NCBI GenBank assembly: GCA_037441565.1
Contig: JBBIRW010000004.1
Coordinates: 164,789 to 228,788, forward strand
Direction: 5' to 3'
DNA length: 64,000 nucleotides
DNA from: JBBIRW01 sp037441565
Lineage (GTDB): Bacteria > Desulfobacterota > JBBIRW01
In this document: in pieces, positions 16,572-25,797 of the stretch
How the letters are laid out: each line of letters begins with the position of its first letter
Position numbering within the stretch: position 1 is the first letter of the stretch
Notes under the pieces: model-generated
Databases searched by the model: none
The model's input: only the letters and a program-made list of their open reading frames with translations
What the model was told of the DNA's origin: nothing
Translations under genes and position numbers: made by a program

Positions 16572-17051
16572 TTATTCAGAATCAAGATAAAAAATGTCTG
16601 AATCACTGTTGTATCCGAAAAGCTCACCATACCTTCCCCAATCGAGCATGGTCTTAAAGATACTCTCGGTATTCTCATTGGGAAGATGAAGCGCTATCTC
16701 CTCCATTATTATTTCAGAAGGGATGCTCCTGTTGTGAAGTTTTTTAAGAAAGTTAATGAAGTATTTGAAAAGTGATAATTTTTTCAACTGCTCCTTCACA
16801 ATAATCTTTCTCTGATTTATATCACCTTCGATTAATTTCTTACCCAGTTTGGTCATCTGGACTTTAGCACCAGGCGTTTCAACAAATCCGAGTATCTCAC
16901 CTGCCTTTATCACTGCAAGGAGTTCCCCGAATTCAAAGTTTAACTCCTTACCAAGGGAATATATGCTTTCCTTTCCACCTTTGTCATCAAGGATTTCGAT
17001 GAGTCCAAGAACCTTGCTGATTGGCGTTGCCGGTATTGGGTCTACATCCAT
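16572..17051 (-). CDS. AAA-associated domain protein of an ABC transporter
   Basis: A 159-residue protein resembling the AAA-associated C-terminal domain that is fused to, or encoded beside, nitrate/sulfonate-type ABC ATPases. It opens with an MDVDPIPATPISKVLGLIEIL-like segment, then a winged-helix-like region with LGKELNFEFGELLAVIKAGEILGFVE. It ends with helices containing FKTMLDWGRYGELFGY. It probably modulates the ATPase encoded 19 bases upstream. In many genomes it is a tail of that ATPase; here it is a separate gene. No DNA-binding role is shown. Confidence 0.8.
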   Translation of the reverse strand: MDVDPIPATPISKVLGLIEILDDKGGKESIYSLGKELNFEFGELLAVIKAGEILGFVETPGAKVQMTKLGKKLIEGDINQRKIIVKEQLKKLSLFKYFINFLKKLHNRSIPSEIIMEEIALHLPNENTESIFKTMLDWGRYGELFGYNSDSDIFYLDSE

Positions 17052-17070
17052 AATTTCCTCCTAAGGATTT

Positions 17071-17820
17071 TCAGGCAATGATAGAGAATATCTTGTTTAC
17101 AATTTCATTGAATCCATTCTGCATTTTGTCCCTCGGTCTCGGCAGATCCACCCTTATATCATCGAGTATTGTTCCAGGATGCGGGGATAGGACAACAACC
17201 CTGTCTCCAAGCTCTACTGCCTCTTCAATGATATGGGTGACCATAATTATGGTTTTCAGTGAAATCTGCGGATCATTCCAGAAATCGATGAGTTCTTCCC
17301 TCAAGTTGATTGCGGTAAGGGCATCAAGGGATGAGAATGGTTCATCCATCAAAAGTATCTTTGGCTCCACAGCAAGGGCCCTTGCGAGCCCAACCCTCTG
17401 CTTCATGCCACCTGAGAGCTCCCTGGGATAGGCCTCTTCGAAACCCTCAAGCCCCACCTTATCGATGTAGAATTCTATCTTTCTTACCCTCTCCTCCTTC
17501 GATAGTCCTCTCGGAATGAGAGCAAGTTCAATATTCTCAAAAACAGTAAGCCAGGGGACAAGGGCAAAGGTTTGAAATACCATAGCGCAGTCAAGGTTTA
17601 TCCCTTTCTGCTCTTTACCATTATAAAAGACCCTCCCCTCTGTTGGGGGTATGAGTCCATTTATAATCCTGAGCAGGGTACTTTTTCCGCATCCTGAAGG
17701 TCCAACAATTGTTACAAATTCTCCCTCCTTTACTTCAAGGTTTATATCCCTGATAGCTTTGAGAAATCCCCTTGCATGCGGGAATACCTTGGAGATATTT
17801 TCCAGTTTTAGCAATCCCAT
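17071..17820 (-). CDS. ABC transporter ATP-binding protein (NrtD/SsuB/TauB type)
   Basis: A 249-residue ATPase with Walker A GPSGCGKST at 40-48, the Q-loop in MVFQTFALVPWL, signature LSGGMKQRVGLARAL, Walker B ILLMDEPFSSLD and a switch His in IMVTHIIEEAVEL. The sequence style is that of nitrate, sulfonate and taurine importers. The gene starts 9 bases after the double permease and would energise it. The substrate cannot be read from the ATPase. Confidence 0.93.
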   Translation of the reverse strand: MGLLKLENISKVFPHARGFLKAIRDINLEVKEGEFVTIVGPSGCGKSTLLRIINGLIPPTEGRVFYNGKEQKGINLDCAMVFQTFALVPWLTVFENIELALIPRGLSKEERVRKIEFYIDKVGLEGFEEAYPRELSGGMKQRVGLARALAVEPKILLMDEPFSSLDALTAINLREELIDFWNDPQISLKTIIMVTHIIEEAVELGDRVVVLSPHPGTILDDIRVDLPRPRDKMQNGFNEIVNKIFSIIA

Positions 17821-17829
17821 AAAAAGCCC

Positions 17830-19563
17830 TTAATATTCTAATCGGAATTTCTCTATCGAATAATCATAAAGTTTTCGCCAGAAGAACCTGTTCAATATTA
17901 TTATTGTACAAATCATGGAGATTACGCAAATAAGAAGCATTGTAGTATCCCCGTGGACATATGTAGCCTCATCCAGCATAGAACCTATACCGAAGACAGA
18001 GTAGCCTCTCTCCTTGTAAACAAAATATTCGGAAATAATAAGGGCATTCCATCCACCTCCCCATGCGGTAATGCTTCCCGTTACAAATGATGGGAAGATG
18101 GCCGGGATAAGGATCTTTTTCCAGTAAAGCCTTTTTCCCAACCCAAGGGAATATGCTGCCTCCTTTATATCAGCAGGGATTGAGCTTACACCTGCAAGGA
18201 GATTAAAAAGCAGATACCACTGCATTCCTGTGAGAACAAGGAGTATGGAGGTAAGGTTAACTCCCCCCGGTATATTTATCACAAAGAGCACTATAAAAGG
18301 GAAGAGTGCTGTGGCAGGTATTGAGGCCCCGATCTCTGAAAGGGGCAGAGCAATCCTCAATATATGTGGATTCCTTTCAACCCAGAGTGCAAGGGGAAGG
18401 GTCCATGAAAGAGCGAGGAAATAAGCGACTGCGAGCCTTATTATGGAACAAATTATTGCGAGAGGTATATATATTGTTTCATTTGGCCACGGTTTGAGAA
18501 GTGTAGATAATACACCAAGGAAGGCCTTTATTATAATAATGAAAAGGAATACTATAAAGGATGCCTTAAGCAAGCTCCTCATGAGATTAATAAAAGGTCC
18601 TTTTATTCCAGATATAAATGCAAATATGTGCGATTCTGTTTTTCCAGGCAATACCTTTATGAAACCCTTTTCAATTAACAGGACGATCCTCCTGAGACCG
18701 ATTAGTCCCTTCCTCATCAGCATCCAGATATCCCTGTAAAGGCTTGCAATGAAGGATTCCGTATGTACTGCAAAGGGGGATACGAATTCATACCTGAATT
18801 TCTCAGACCATACAGAAAGTGGTTTCCATATGAGTATATGAGATGAAATAACAATGAAAAGAAGGGTCAGGAGTCCAGCAATGGTCAGGCTGAATCTTCC
18901 CTCTTCCACTGTCTTTATAAGAAAGCTTCCAAGCCCGGGAAGCTCATAGCTTACAGGTCCAATTGCTATAATTTCGCAGGCAATAAGAAAATACCATCCA
19001 CCCGCCCACGACATGATACTGTTGTAAACAAGCTTTGGTATGGTTGCAGGAAGTATGATCTTTTTAAATGAGATCCATTTGTTTAATCCGAAGGAGTGAG
19101 CACCCTCAAGAAGATCAGCAGGGATACTTTTTATAGATTCATATACACCAAATGCCATATTCCATGCCTGTCCCGTAAAGATTAAAAAGATGCTTGCAAG
19201 CTCCACACCGAGCCTGTCACCACTTGTTAAGCTTATGAAAAAGTGGATTGCAGCCGGAAAGAAACCAAGGACAGGGATGGATTGAAGGATATCGAGTATG
19301 GGTATCATAAATGATTCAGCCCTTTTTGAACTTGCTGCCACATATCCATAGGTAATGGAGAAGATCAGGGAGATGAGATAAGCGATGGAAACCCTTATGA
19401 TGGACCAGACGCCGTAATAGGGCAGATTTCTTAACCCTGCCGGGATGGATGGCCCTATGACCGTGAGCCTTTTCCATCCGGTAAATAGAAATCCGATGAT
19501 AAGAAGGATGATAAAAAAGGTGACAACATAATATATGTTTATACGCTCAATAAATTTCCTCAT
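17830..19563 (-). CDS. fused double ABC transporter permease
   Basis: A 577-residue membrane protein made of two binding-protein-dependent permease domains, about residues 40-260 and 320-560. Each half has an EAA coupling loop: LLEGAHSFGLNKWISFKKIILPA and IKEAAYSLGLGKRLYWKKILIPA. Each loop is followed by a similar AWGGGW-type segment, so the protein arose by internal duplication or fusion. One polypeptide therefore replaces the usual permease dimer. It is first in an operon with the ATPase, the AAA-associated protein, thiolase and acyl-CoA dehydrogenase. No periplasmic binding protein is encoded nearby. The ATG has no close Shine-Dalgarno site. Confidence 0.9.
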   Translation of the reverse strand: MRKFIERINIYYVVTFFIILLIIGFLFTGWKRLTVIGPSIPAGLRNLPYYGVWSIIRVSIAYLISLIFSITYGYVAASSKRAESFMIPILDILQSIPVLGFFPAAIHFFISLTSGDRLGVELASIFLIFTGQAWNMAFGVYESIKSIPADLLEGAHSFGLNKWISFKKIILPATIPKLVYNSIMSWAGGWYFLIACEIIAIGPVSYELPGLGSFLIKTVEEGRFSLTIAGLLTLLFIVISSHILIWKPLSVWSEKFRYEFVSPFAVHTESFIASLYRDIWMLMRKGLIGLRRIVLLIEKGFIKVLPGKTESHIFAFISGIKGPFINLMRSLLKASFIVFLFIIIIKAFLGVLSTLLKPWPNETIYIPLAIICSIIRLAVAYFLALSWTLPLALWVERNPHILRIALPLSEIGASIPATALFPFIVLFVINIPGGVNLTSILLVLTGMQWYLLFNLLAGVSSIPADIKEAAYSLGLGKRLYWKKILIPAIFPSFVTGSITAWGGGWNALIISEYFVYKERGYSVFGIGSMLDEATYVHGDTTMLLICVISMICTIIILNRFFWRKLYDYSIEKFRLEY

Positions 19564-19593
19564 CGTTAAGAATTTAGCAGTCTCCTTCTTCAG

Positions 19594-19622
19594 TTGAAAT
19601 TAGAATGCTTCTTTATTAACAT
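19594..19622 (+). promoter_or_regulatory. promoter of ispG
   Basis: TTGAAA (19594-19599) and TAACAT (19617-19622) are 17 bases apart, 18 bases upstream of the ispG ATG. The spacer between the divergent permease gene and ispG is only 77 bases, so promoters for both directions must fit here; the minus-strand one is not clear. Confidence 0.45.
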
Positions 19623-19640
19623 TAAAAGGATATTAATTCA

Positions 19641-20714
19641 ATGAATAAGCATATTGTAAGGAGAAAATCCATAGGGATGAAAATCGGAAATATAATGATA
19701 GGTGGGGGTGCGCCTGTTACTGTTCAATCAATGACTACAACGGATACAAAGGATATAGAGGCTACGGTAAGGCAAATAATTGATCTGAAGGATGCAGGGT
19801 GCGATATTGTAAGGGTAGCAGTGCCTGACGAAGATTCGGCGGATGCCATCTCCATTCTCAAGCAACACTCCATGATTCCGATAGTGGCCGATATACATTT
19901 TGACTACAGACTGGCAATAAGGGCTATAAGGAGAGGGGCTGATGGAATTCGTATAAATCCCGGAAATATTGGTGCTGAATGGAAGATACGCGAGATAATA
20001 AGTTGTGCAGATGAGATGGGTATCCCGATTAGGATTGGTGTAAATGCGGGATCCCTTGAGAGGCAGATAATTAAAAGATATGGGCGGGCTGATGCAAAGG
20101 CAATGGTTGAGTGTGCACTGAAATATATTGACCTGTTTGAGAAGCTCAATTTTACAAAGATCAAGGTCTCACTGAAATCAGCATCTTTAATGGATACCAT
20201 TGAGGCAAACAGGATGATCGCTAATATAATCCCCTATCCAATACACCTTGGTTTAACAGAGGCTGGCTCGATACTTTCAGGAACTGTTAAATCCGTTCTT
20301 GCTATTGGAACGCTCCTTATGGAAGGGATTGGTGATACGATAAGGGTTTCACTGACTTGTGATCCTGTTCAGGAGGTGAGGGTAGCGCGATCGCTCCTTC
20401 AGACATTAGGACTAAAGAGTGGGATTGAAATTGTTTCCTGTCCAACATGTGCAAGAATGGAGATCCCTGTTGAAGAGATCGTTGAAGAGGTGGAAAAGAG
20501 GGTGGGAGGAATAGACAGAACCCTGAAGGTTGCAGTTATGGGATGTGCTGTTAATGGACCGGGTGAGGCAAGGGCTGCTGATATCGGAGTATTTGGAGGA
20601 AAGGAAAGTGGAGTACTCTTTGTAAAGGGGAAGCCTGCAGGAAAGATAAACAAGCCAGATATTGTTGAAGTGATATTGCGTGAGATAAAAAATTTCAAAT
20701 CTGAAAGAGATTGA
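19641..20714 (+). CDS. ispG: 4-hydroxy-3-methylbut-2-enyl diphosphate synthase (IspG/GcpE)
   Basis: A 357-residue 4Fe-4S enzyme of the non-mevalonate (MEP) isoprenoid pathway, which converts MEcPP to HMBPP. The N-terminal TIM barrel contains APVTVQSMTTTDT and VADIHFDYRLA. The C-terminal cluster domain has CPTCAR, then MGCAVNGPGEA with the third Cys and the Glu ligand. It is the short bacterial form without the plant-type insert. The stop at 20714 is 1 base before the proS ATG. Confidence 0.95.
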   Translation: MNKHIVRRKSIGMKIGNIMIGGGAPVTVQSMTTTDTKDIEATVRQIIDLKDAGCDIVRVAVPDEDSADAISILKQHSMIPIVADIHFDYRLAIRAIRRGADGIRINPGNIGAEWKIREIISCADEMGIPIRIGVNAGSLERQIIKRYGRADAKAMVECALKYIDLFEKLNFTKIKVSLKSASLMDTIEANRMIANIIPYPIHLGLTEAGSILSGTVKSVLAIGTLLMEGIGDTIRVSLTCDPVQEVRVARSLLQTLGLKSGIEIVSCPTCARMEIPVEEIVEEVEKRVGGIDRTLKVAVMGCAVNGPGEARAADIGVFGGKESGVLFVKGKPAGKINKPDIVEVILREIKNFKSERD

Positions 20715-20715
20715 T

Positions 20716-22431
20716 ATGTTTTACAGCAGGTCATTTATAGTAACAATGCGTGAAGATCCTTCGGAGGCAGAGGTCATAAGTCACAGATTTATGTTGAGGG
20801 CGGGGATGATCAGGAAGCTTGCATCAGGAATATACTCTTATCTTCCATTGGGTTTGAGATGCATCAGAAAGGTTGAGCAGATCGTCAGGGAAGAGATGAA
20901 CAGGGCAGGTGCACTTGAGGTTATGCTTCCAGGCGTTCAACCTGCAGAGTTATGGCAGGAGAGCAGGAGATGGGATTTTTACGGTAAGGAGCTACTTCGA
21001 TTTAAAGATAGACACGGGAGGGATTTCTGTCTCGGTCCGACCCATGAGGAAGTGATTACTGACCTTGTGAGGAGGGAGGTGAGGAGTTACAGACAACTGC
21101 CACTTAATCTCTATCAAATTCAGACAAAGTTCAGAGATGAAATAAGGCCGAGATTCGGGCTGATGCGCTGCAGAGAGTTTTCAATGAAGGATGCTTATAG
21201 CTTTGATGTGGATGAAGAAGGGGCGGAAAGGAGCTACTGGAATATGTATGAAACATACTGCAGGATTTTCACCCGATGTGGATTAAAATTCAGGGCTGTA
21301 GAGGCTGATACAGGTGCCATAGGTGGTAGTTTTTCACACGAGTTTATGGTTCTTGCTGATACAGGTGAGGATGTTATATTCTATTGCACAAAATGTGATT
21401 ATTCAGCAAATGTAGAGAAGGCTGAAACAAAAACAATATTTACTTATCGTGACGAAAGGTTAAAAGAGATAAAAGTTGTTGAGACACCTGGTATGAAAAC
21501 TGTTGAGGAGGTTGCGGATTATCTTGGTGTTGAAAGGGAAAGGATTGTAAAGACACTTATATATATTACTGACTTTGGGCCGGTTGCTGCTCTCGTAAGA
21601 GGCGACCATGAAGTAAATGAGGCAAAATTAAAGAATTTTCTGGGTGCTAATGTTATATACATGGCTGACAGGGATAAGATCCAGGAGCTAACAGGAGGTC
21701 CTCTCGGTTATTCAGGTCCCATTGGTATCAGAATGAAAATTATAGCAGATAATGCTATCAGGGGGATGAGGAATTTTATTACAGGTGCAAACAAAGAATA
21801 TAAGCATCTCGTTAATGTTAATATCCCAAGGGATTTTTCGCCTGACTCATTCGGAGATATAAGAAAGGTTCAATCAGGGGATACCTGCCCGAGATGTGAT
21901 GGATTGCTTTCCATGATGAGAGGTATTGAGGTTGGTCATATATTTAAACTTGGAACAAAATACAGTGAAGCTATGAAGGCAATGTTCATCGATAAGGATG
22001 GGAAAGAGAAGTATATGGTAATGGGATGCTACGGGATCGGCATTGGAAGAACTGTTGCTGCTGCAATTGAACAGAATCATGATGAGGATGGTATAATCTT
22101 TCCAATCCCTATTGCTCCCTATCATGTTTATATACTCCCCATAAATGTAAAGGATTCATCCATAATGGAATTCAGTATCAAGCTTCATAAGAACCTTGAG
22201 GAAATGGGTATAGAAGTATTGCTCGATGACAGGGATGAACGTCCGGGTGTAAAATTCAAGGATGCTGATTTAATCGGGATCCCTTTTAGAATAACAGTTG
22301 GTGAAAAGATAAAAAAGGATCTTGTAGAGCTTAAATTCAGAAGGGATGGAAGGACAGAGACAGTATCAAGCAGCCATATTGGTCAGAGGATAGTTGAAGA
22401 GGTTAAGAAAGGGATCAATGCGCAGAACTAA
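20716..22431 (+). CDS. proS: prolyl-tRNA synthetase
   Basis: A 571-residue bacterial-type class II synthetase. Motif 1 lies in the N-terminal part; motif 2 includes a FRDEIRPRFGLMRCREFSMKDAYSF-type stretch, and motif 3 is GCYGIGIGRT. An editing (INS/YbaK-like) insertion lies about residues 235-380, between the catalytic halves, with FMVLADTGEDV just before it. The C-terminal anticodon-binding domain has VLLDDRDERPGVKFKDADLIGIP. Length is normal. Confidence 0.96.
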   Translation: MFYSRSFIVTMREDPSEAEVISHRFMLRAGMIRKLASGIYSYLPLGLRCIRKVEQIVREEMNRAGALEVMLPGVQPAELWQESRRWDFYGKELLRFKDRHGRDFCLGPTHEEVITDLVRREVRSYRQLPLNLYQIQTKFRDEIRPRFGLMRCREFSMKDAYSFDVDEEGAERSYWNMYETYCRIFTRCGLKFRAVEADTGAIGGSFSHEFMVLADTGEDVIFYCTKCDYSANVEKAETKTIFTYRDERLKEIKVVETPGMKTVEEVADYLGVERERIVKTLIYITDFGPVAALVRGDHEVNEAKLKNFLGANVIYMADRDKIQELTGGPLGYSGPIGIRMKIIADNAIRGMRNFITGANKEYKHLVNVNIPRDFSPDSFGDIRKVQSGDTCPRCDGLLSMMRGIEVGHIFKLGTKYSEAMKAMFIDKDGKEKYMVMGCYGIGIGRTVAAAIEQNHDEDGIIFPIPIAPYHVYILPINVKDSSIMEFSIKLHKNLEEMGIEVLLDDRDERPGVKFKDADLIGIPFRITVGEKIKKDLVELKFRRDGRTETVSSSHIGQRIVEEVKKGINAQN

Positions 22432-23122
22432 AGGTGTTGTAATTGCACTCGATATGGCAGAAAGAGAAGCCGTGAGCTGGTGTGAATTAATGAAAGGGAG
22501 GGTTGACCTATTCAAGGTTGGACTACAGCTTTTTCTTCATGCAGGAAGAGGATTTATAGAGAATTTGAGAAGTATGGACTGCAATGTTTTTCTTGACCTG
22601 AAACTCCATGATATCCCGAATACCGTATATCATGCATCGTATGAAATCGGGACAATGGGTGTTTCTTTTTTCACTGTTCACTGCCTCGGTGGGAAAGAGA
22701 TGATGAGAAAGGCAGTAGAAGGCTCAGCCGAAGGCGCATCCAAAGGTTCATTTAAAAAACCCGTTTGTACTGGGGTAACTATACTTACCAGCATTGATGC
22801 GGGAGATCTTATGGATATGGGGATTTCGGAGGATATTGATACTCTCGTTCTCAAATTAACGGAATGCGCACTGAGCGCAGGTGTAAATGCTATTGTGTGC
22901 TCACCAAGAGAGATCGGGATTATAAGGAAAAATTTTGGAGATGATGTGATAATCTTTACTCCAGGGATTAGGGTGGAGAGCTCTGAAGTTCATGATCAAA
23001 AAAGGGTTCTGTCACCGGCGGAGGCATGGAATAGAGGGGCAGATTATATAATTGTCGGCAGATCCATATTCTCCTCATCTGATCCAATGGGAACCCTTGA
23101 AAAAATACTTTCATGCAGATGA
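22418..23122 (+). CDS. pyrF: orotidine 5'-phosphate decarboxylase
   Basis: A 234-residue enzyme of pyrimidine synthesis, OMP to UMP. The catalytic motif DLKLHDIPNTV is intact, the N terminus has VIALDM, and the C-terminal TPGIR and YIIVGRSIF bind phosphate. I chose the ATG at 22418, which overlaps proS by 14 bases and has AAAGGG a few bases upstream. A longer reading frame back to 22394 lies entirely in proS. Confidence 0.94.
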   Translation: MRRTKGVVIALDMAEREAVSWCELMKGRVDLFKVGLQLFLHAGRGFIENLRSMDCNVFLDLKLHDIPNTVYHASYEIGTMGVSFFTVHCLGGKEMMRKAVEGSAEGASKGSFKKPVCTGVTILTSIDAGDLMDMGISEDIDTLVLKLTECALSAGVNAIVCSPREIGIIRKNFGDDVIIFTPGIRVESSEVHDQKRVLSPAEAWNRGADYIIVGRSIFSSSDPMGTLEKILSCR

Positions 23123-23865
23123 GGGAGATTATTTACGGTGTAAACCCGGTAAGGGAGGTTTTAAAGAAGAGGCCTGATAGGTTTATCTCCATTTTGATCT
23201 ATGAGGGGAAAGAGCGCAGGGATATTCATGATATTATAGCGGTTGCAAAAAAGAATGGAATAAAGATTGAATTCGTTGATAAATGGAGGATTGACAGGCT
23301 TACAGGATCAAATAAACATCAGGGCGTTGCTGCTGAGCTTAGGGAGTTCATATACAGCGATATTGCTGATATATTGGATAGCGCCAGAAAAAAGGGGGAT
23401 AAACCTTTCATTGTGATCCTTGATGGAATCGAGGATCCGCAGAATCTTGGGGCAATCATCCGAAGCGCTCACTGTTTTGGTGTGCATGGTGTTATAATTC
23501 CAAAAGACAGGAGTGCGTCGATCACAGGGGTGGTCTATAAGGCATCTGCTGGTGCTGTTGAGTATATAGCAGTAGCAAGGGTTGTGAATATTTCAAGAGC
23601 AATTGATGAGCTCAAGGAAGAGGGGCTGTGGATTGTGGGTGCATCCAGCGAGGCGAAGACATCGATACTGGATTTCAATTTTCCTGAAAGTGTGGGAATA
23701 GTAATTGGAGGAGAAGGAAGGGGAATAAGGCCGGTGGTGATGGAAAGATGCGATTATATTGTTTCAATCCCCATGAAGGGTGCGATTTCATCATTGAATG
23801 CATCTGTAGCATCCGGGATTTTGATTTATGAAGCTATGAGAGCAAGGATAAAAAATAAAACTTGA
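23119..23865 (+). CDS. rlmB: 23S rRNA 2'-O-ribose methyltransferase (RlmB/TrmH family)
   Basis: A 248-residue SPOUT methyltransferase. The N-terminal substrate-binding domain starts EIIYGVNPVREVL, and the SPOUT core has VILDGIEDPQNLGAIIRSA, GGEGRGIRP and IPMKGAISSLNASVA, which form the trefoil knot. RlmB methylates G2251 (E. coli numbering) of 23S rRNA. The start is probably the ATG at 23119, in a 4-base ATGA overlap with pyrF; an ATG at 23113 is also possible. Confidence 0.9.
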   Translation: MREIIYGVNPVREVLKKRPDRFISILIYEGKERRDIHDIIAVAKKNGIKIEFVDKWRIDRLTGSNKHQGVAAELREFIYSDIADILDSARKKGDKPFIVILDGIEDPQNLGAIIRSAHCFGVHGVIIPKDRSASITGVVYKASAGAVEYIAVARVVNISRAIDELKEEGLWIVGASSEAKTSILDFNFPESVGIVIGGEGRGIRPVVMERCDYIVSIPMKGAISSLNASVASGILIYEAMRARIKNKT

Positions 23866-23882
23866 ATACTCAAACAAAAGCG

Positions 23883-23920
23883 ATTAATATACTTCAATAT
23901 TGATTTTTATTTTTTTACGT
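23883..23920 (+). terminator. weak AT-rich terminator after rlmB
   Basis: An 8-bp stem with one T-G pair (23883-23890 with 23897-23904) and a 6-base loop is followed by a long T-rich run to 23916. It separates the ispG-rlmB genes from the tRNA-tuf superoperon. The low GC content of the stem makes it uncertain. Confidence 0.4.
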
Positions 23921-23925
23921 AATAT

Positions 23926-23931
23926 TATAAT
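23926..23931 (+). promoter_or_regulatory. -10 box of the tRNA-tuf superoperon
   Basis: A perfect TATAAT lies 17 bases upstream of tRNA-Thr. No good -35 box is seen at 17 bases; a TTGATT at 23900-23905 is 20 bases away. The position directly before the first tRNA supports a promoter. Confidence 0.4.
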
Positions 23932-23947
23932 TATTTATGCCGATTAT

Positions 23948-24020
23948 GCTGACGTAGCTCAATCGGCAGAGCAGCTGATTTGTAATCAGCAGGTTGGGGG
24001 TTCAACTCCCCCCGTCAGCT
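23948..24020 (+). tRNA. tRNA-Thr (anticodon TGT)
   Basis: The cloverleaf folds with acceptor GCTGACG/CGTCAGC, anticodon arm GCTGA-TTTGTAA-TCAGC and a T arm with GTTCAACTC. The anticodon TGT reads ACA and other ACN threonine codons. CCA is not encoded. It is the first of four tRNAs before tuf, the same Thr-Tyr-Gly-Thr-tuf order as in E. coli. Confidence 0.96.
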
Positions 24021-24053
24021 TGAGTAAGTAAGTTTTATGGATGATACAAAAAG

Positions 24054-24136
<83 letters not shown>

Positions 24137-24210
24137 TTGCCAAATTTAGTAAGTGATTTTATTTTGCAAATTAATTTATGATATGTGTATGGTAGCGGGA
24201 TGTAGCATGA

Positions 24211-24285
<75 letters not shown>

Positions 24286-24286
24286 T

Positions 24287-24358
24287 GCCCACGTAGCTCA
24301 GTGGTGGAGCACTTCCTTGGTAAGGAAGAGGTCGCCGGTTCAATCCCGGCCGTGGGCT
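24287..24358 (+). tRNA. tRNA-Thr (anticodon GGT)
   Basis: Acceptor GCCCACG/CGTGGGC and anticodon arm CTTCC-TTGGTAA-GGAAG. It reads ACC and ACT. It begins one base after the CCA of tRNA-Gly, so RNA processing must cut both at the same junction. CCA is not encoded. Confidence 0.96.
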
Positions 24359-24438
24359 TGAGAGAATGAAAAAAGTGGATAGATTACTTAAGGATCAGTA
24401 GAATAGTTCAACAATTTTAAAAAGTAAGGAGGATTGAC

Positions 24439-25638
24439 ATGGCAAAGCCAAAATTCGAAAGGACAAAGCCCCATGTGAATGTGGGAACCATCGGACATAT
24501 CGATCATGGAAAGTCAACACTTACCTCAGCAATTACAAAGGTTCTTTCTATGCAGGGTCTTGCTGCCTTTACACCTTTTGAAGAGATAGATAAGGCACCT
24601 GAAGAGAGGGAAAGGGGGATTACGATAGCGATTTCACACGTGGAATATCAAACGGAAAAAAGGCACTATGCCCATGTGGATTGTCCGGGACATGCTGATT
24701 ATATAAAGAATATGATCACAGGTGCAGCGCAGATGGATGGCGCTATACTCGTTGTCAGTGCCTCAGATGGTCCGATGCCGCAGACGAGGGAGCATGTGCT
24801 GCTTGCCAGACAGGTCAATGTCCCTTATATTGTTGTTTTCCTTAATAAAGCGGATATGGTAGATGATCCGGAGCTCCTTCAACTTGTTGAGCTTGAGGTA
24901 AGGGAACTCCTTACACAATATAAATTCCCTGGCGATGAGGTCCCTGTTGTAGCAGGAAGTGCTTTAAAAGCACTTGAATGCGGTTGTTCAAAGAAGGAAT
25001 GTCCTCACTGCGGTCCCATCTGGAAACTTATTGATGCAATTGACGAATATATACCGGAGCCAAAAAGGGAGATTGATAAGCCATTCCTCATGCCCATAGA
25101 AGATGTCTTCAGTATATCAGGAAGGGGAACAGTGGTTACAGGAAGGGTTGAAAGAGGGTTAATAAAGGTTGGAGATGAGGTTGAGATTGTGGGATTTGGA
25201 CCAACAAAGAGGACAGTTGCAACCGGTGTGGAGATGTTTAGAAAGGTCCTGGATGAGGGAAGGGCAGGTGATAATATAGGTGTGTTGCTTAGAGGTATAA
25301 AGAGGGAAGAAGTTGAGAGGGGTATGGTCCTTGCAAAACCAGGAACAATTACTCCCCACACAAAATTTAAAGGGGAGGTTTACGTCCTTTCAAAGGAGGA
25401 AGGTGGAAGGCATACACCCTTCTTCACGGGATACAGACCACAATTCTATTTTAGAACTACGGATGTTACAGGTGTTGTTAAATTACCCGAGGGCGTGGAG
25501 ATGGTAATGCCTGGAGATAATGTAAATCTAACAGTGGAACTTATAGCGCCCATAGCCCTTGAAAAGGAGCTGAGGTTTGCTATTAGAGAAGGTGGAAAGA
25601 CAGTGGGAGCAGGGGTTGTAACGGATATCCTCGAATAG
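24439..25638 (+). CDS. tuf: elongation factor Tu
   Basis: A 399-residue EF-Tu that carries aminoacyl-tRNA to the ribosome. G1 is GHIDHGKST, G3 DCPGHAD and G4 NKAD; domains 2 and 3 are complete. Unusual is a four-cysteine stretch in the G domain, Cys181, 183, 188 and 191 (C-G-C-SKKE-C-PH-C), in place of the acidic helix seen in E. coli. It looks like a small metal site. AGGAGG lies 7 bases upstream of the ATG. It is the only tuf in the window: none lies between fusA and rpsJ. Confidence 0.97.
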   Translation: MAKPKFERTKPHVNVGTIGHIDHGKSTLTSAITKVLSMQGLAAFTPFEEIDKAPEERERGITIAISHVEYQTEKRHYAHVDCPGHADYIKNMITGAAQMDGAILVVSASDGPMPQTREHVLLARQVNVPYIVVFLNKADMVDDPELLQLVELEVRELLTQYKFPGDEVPVVAGSALKALECGCSKKECPHCGPIWKLIDAIDEYIPEPKREIDKPFLMPIEDVFSISGRGTVVTGRVERGLIKVGDEVEIVGFGPTKRTVATGVEMFRKVLDEGRAGDNIGVLLRGIKREEVERGMVLAKPGTITPHTKFKGEVYVLSKEEGGRHTPFFTGYRPQFYFRTTDVTGVVKLPEGVEMVMPGDNVNLTVELIAPIALEKELRFAIREGGKTVGAGVVTDILE

Positions 25639-25647
25639 GAGTATTTG

Positions 25648-25797
25648 ATGAGGGAGATAATAACGCTTGCTTGCACACAATGTAAAAGGAGAAACTATAC
25701 CACTACAAAGAACAAGAAGAAGATGCCAGACAGATTGGAGCTCAAGAAATTCTGTAAATTCTGTAAAGGGCATACAATTCACAAGGAGGTAAGATAA
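25648..25797 (+). CDS. rpmG: 50S ribosomal protein L33, zinc-binding form
   Basis: A 49-residue L33 starting MREIITLACTQCKRRNY and containing a second pair CKFC, the four-cysteine form. It lies between tuf and tRNA-Trp, the usual place. The last base of its TAA stop is the first base of the tRNA-Trp acceptor stem. Confidence 0.96.
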   Translation: MREIITLACTQCKRRNYTTTKNKKKMPDRLELKKFCKFCKGHTIHKEVR

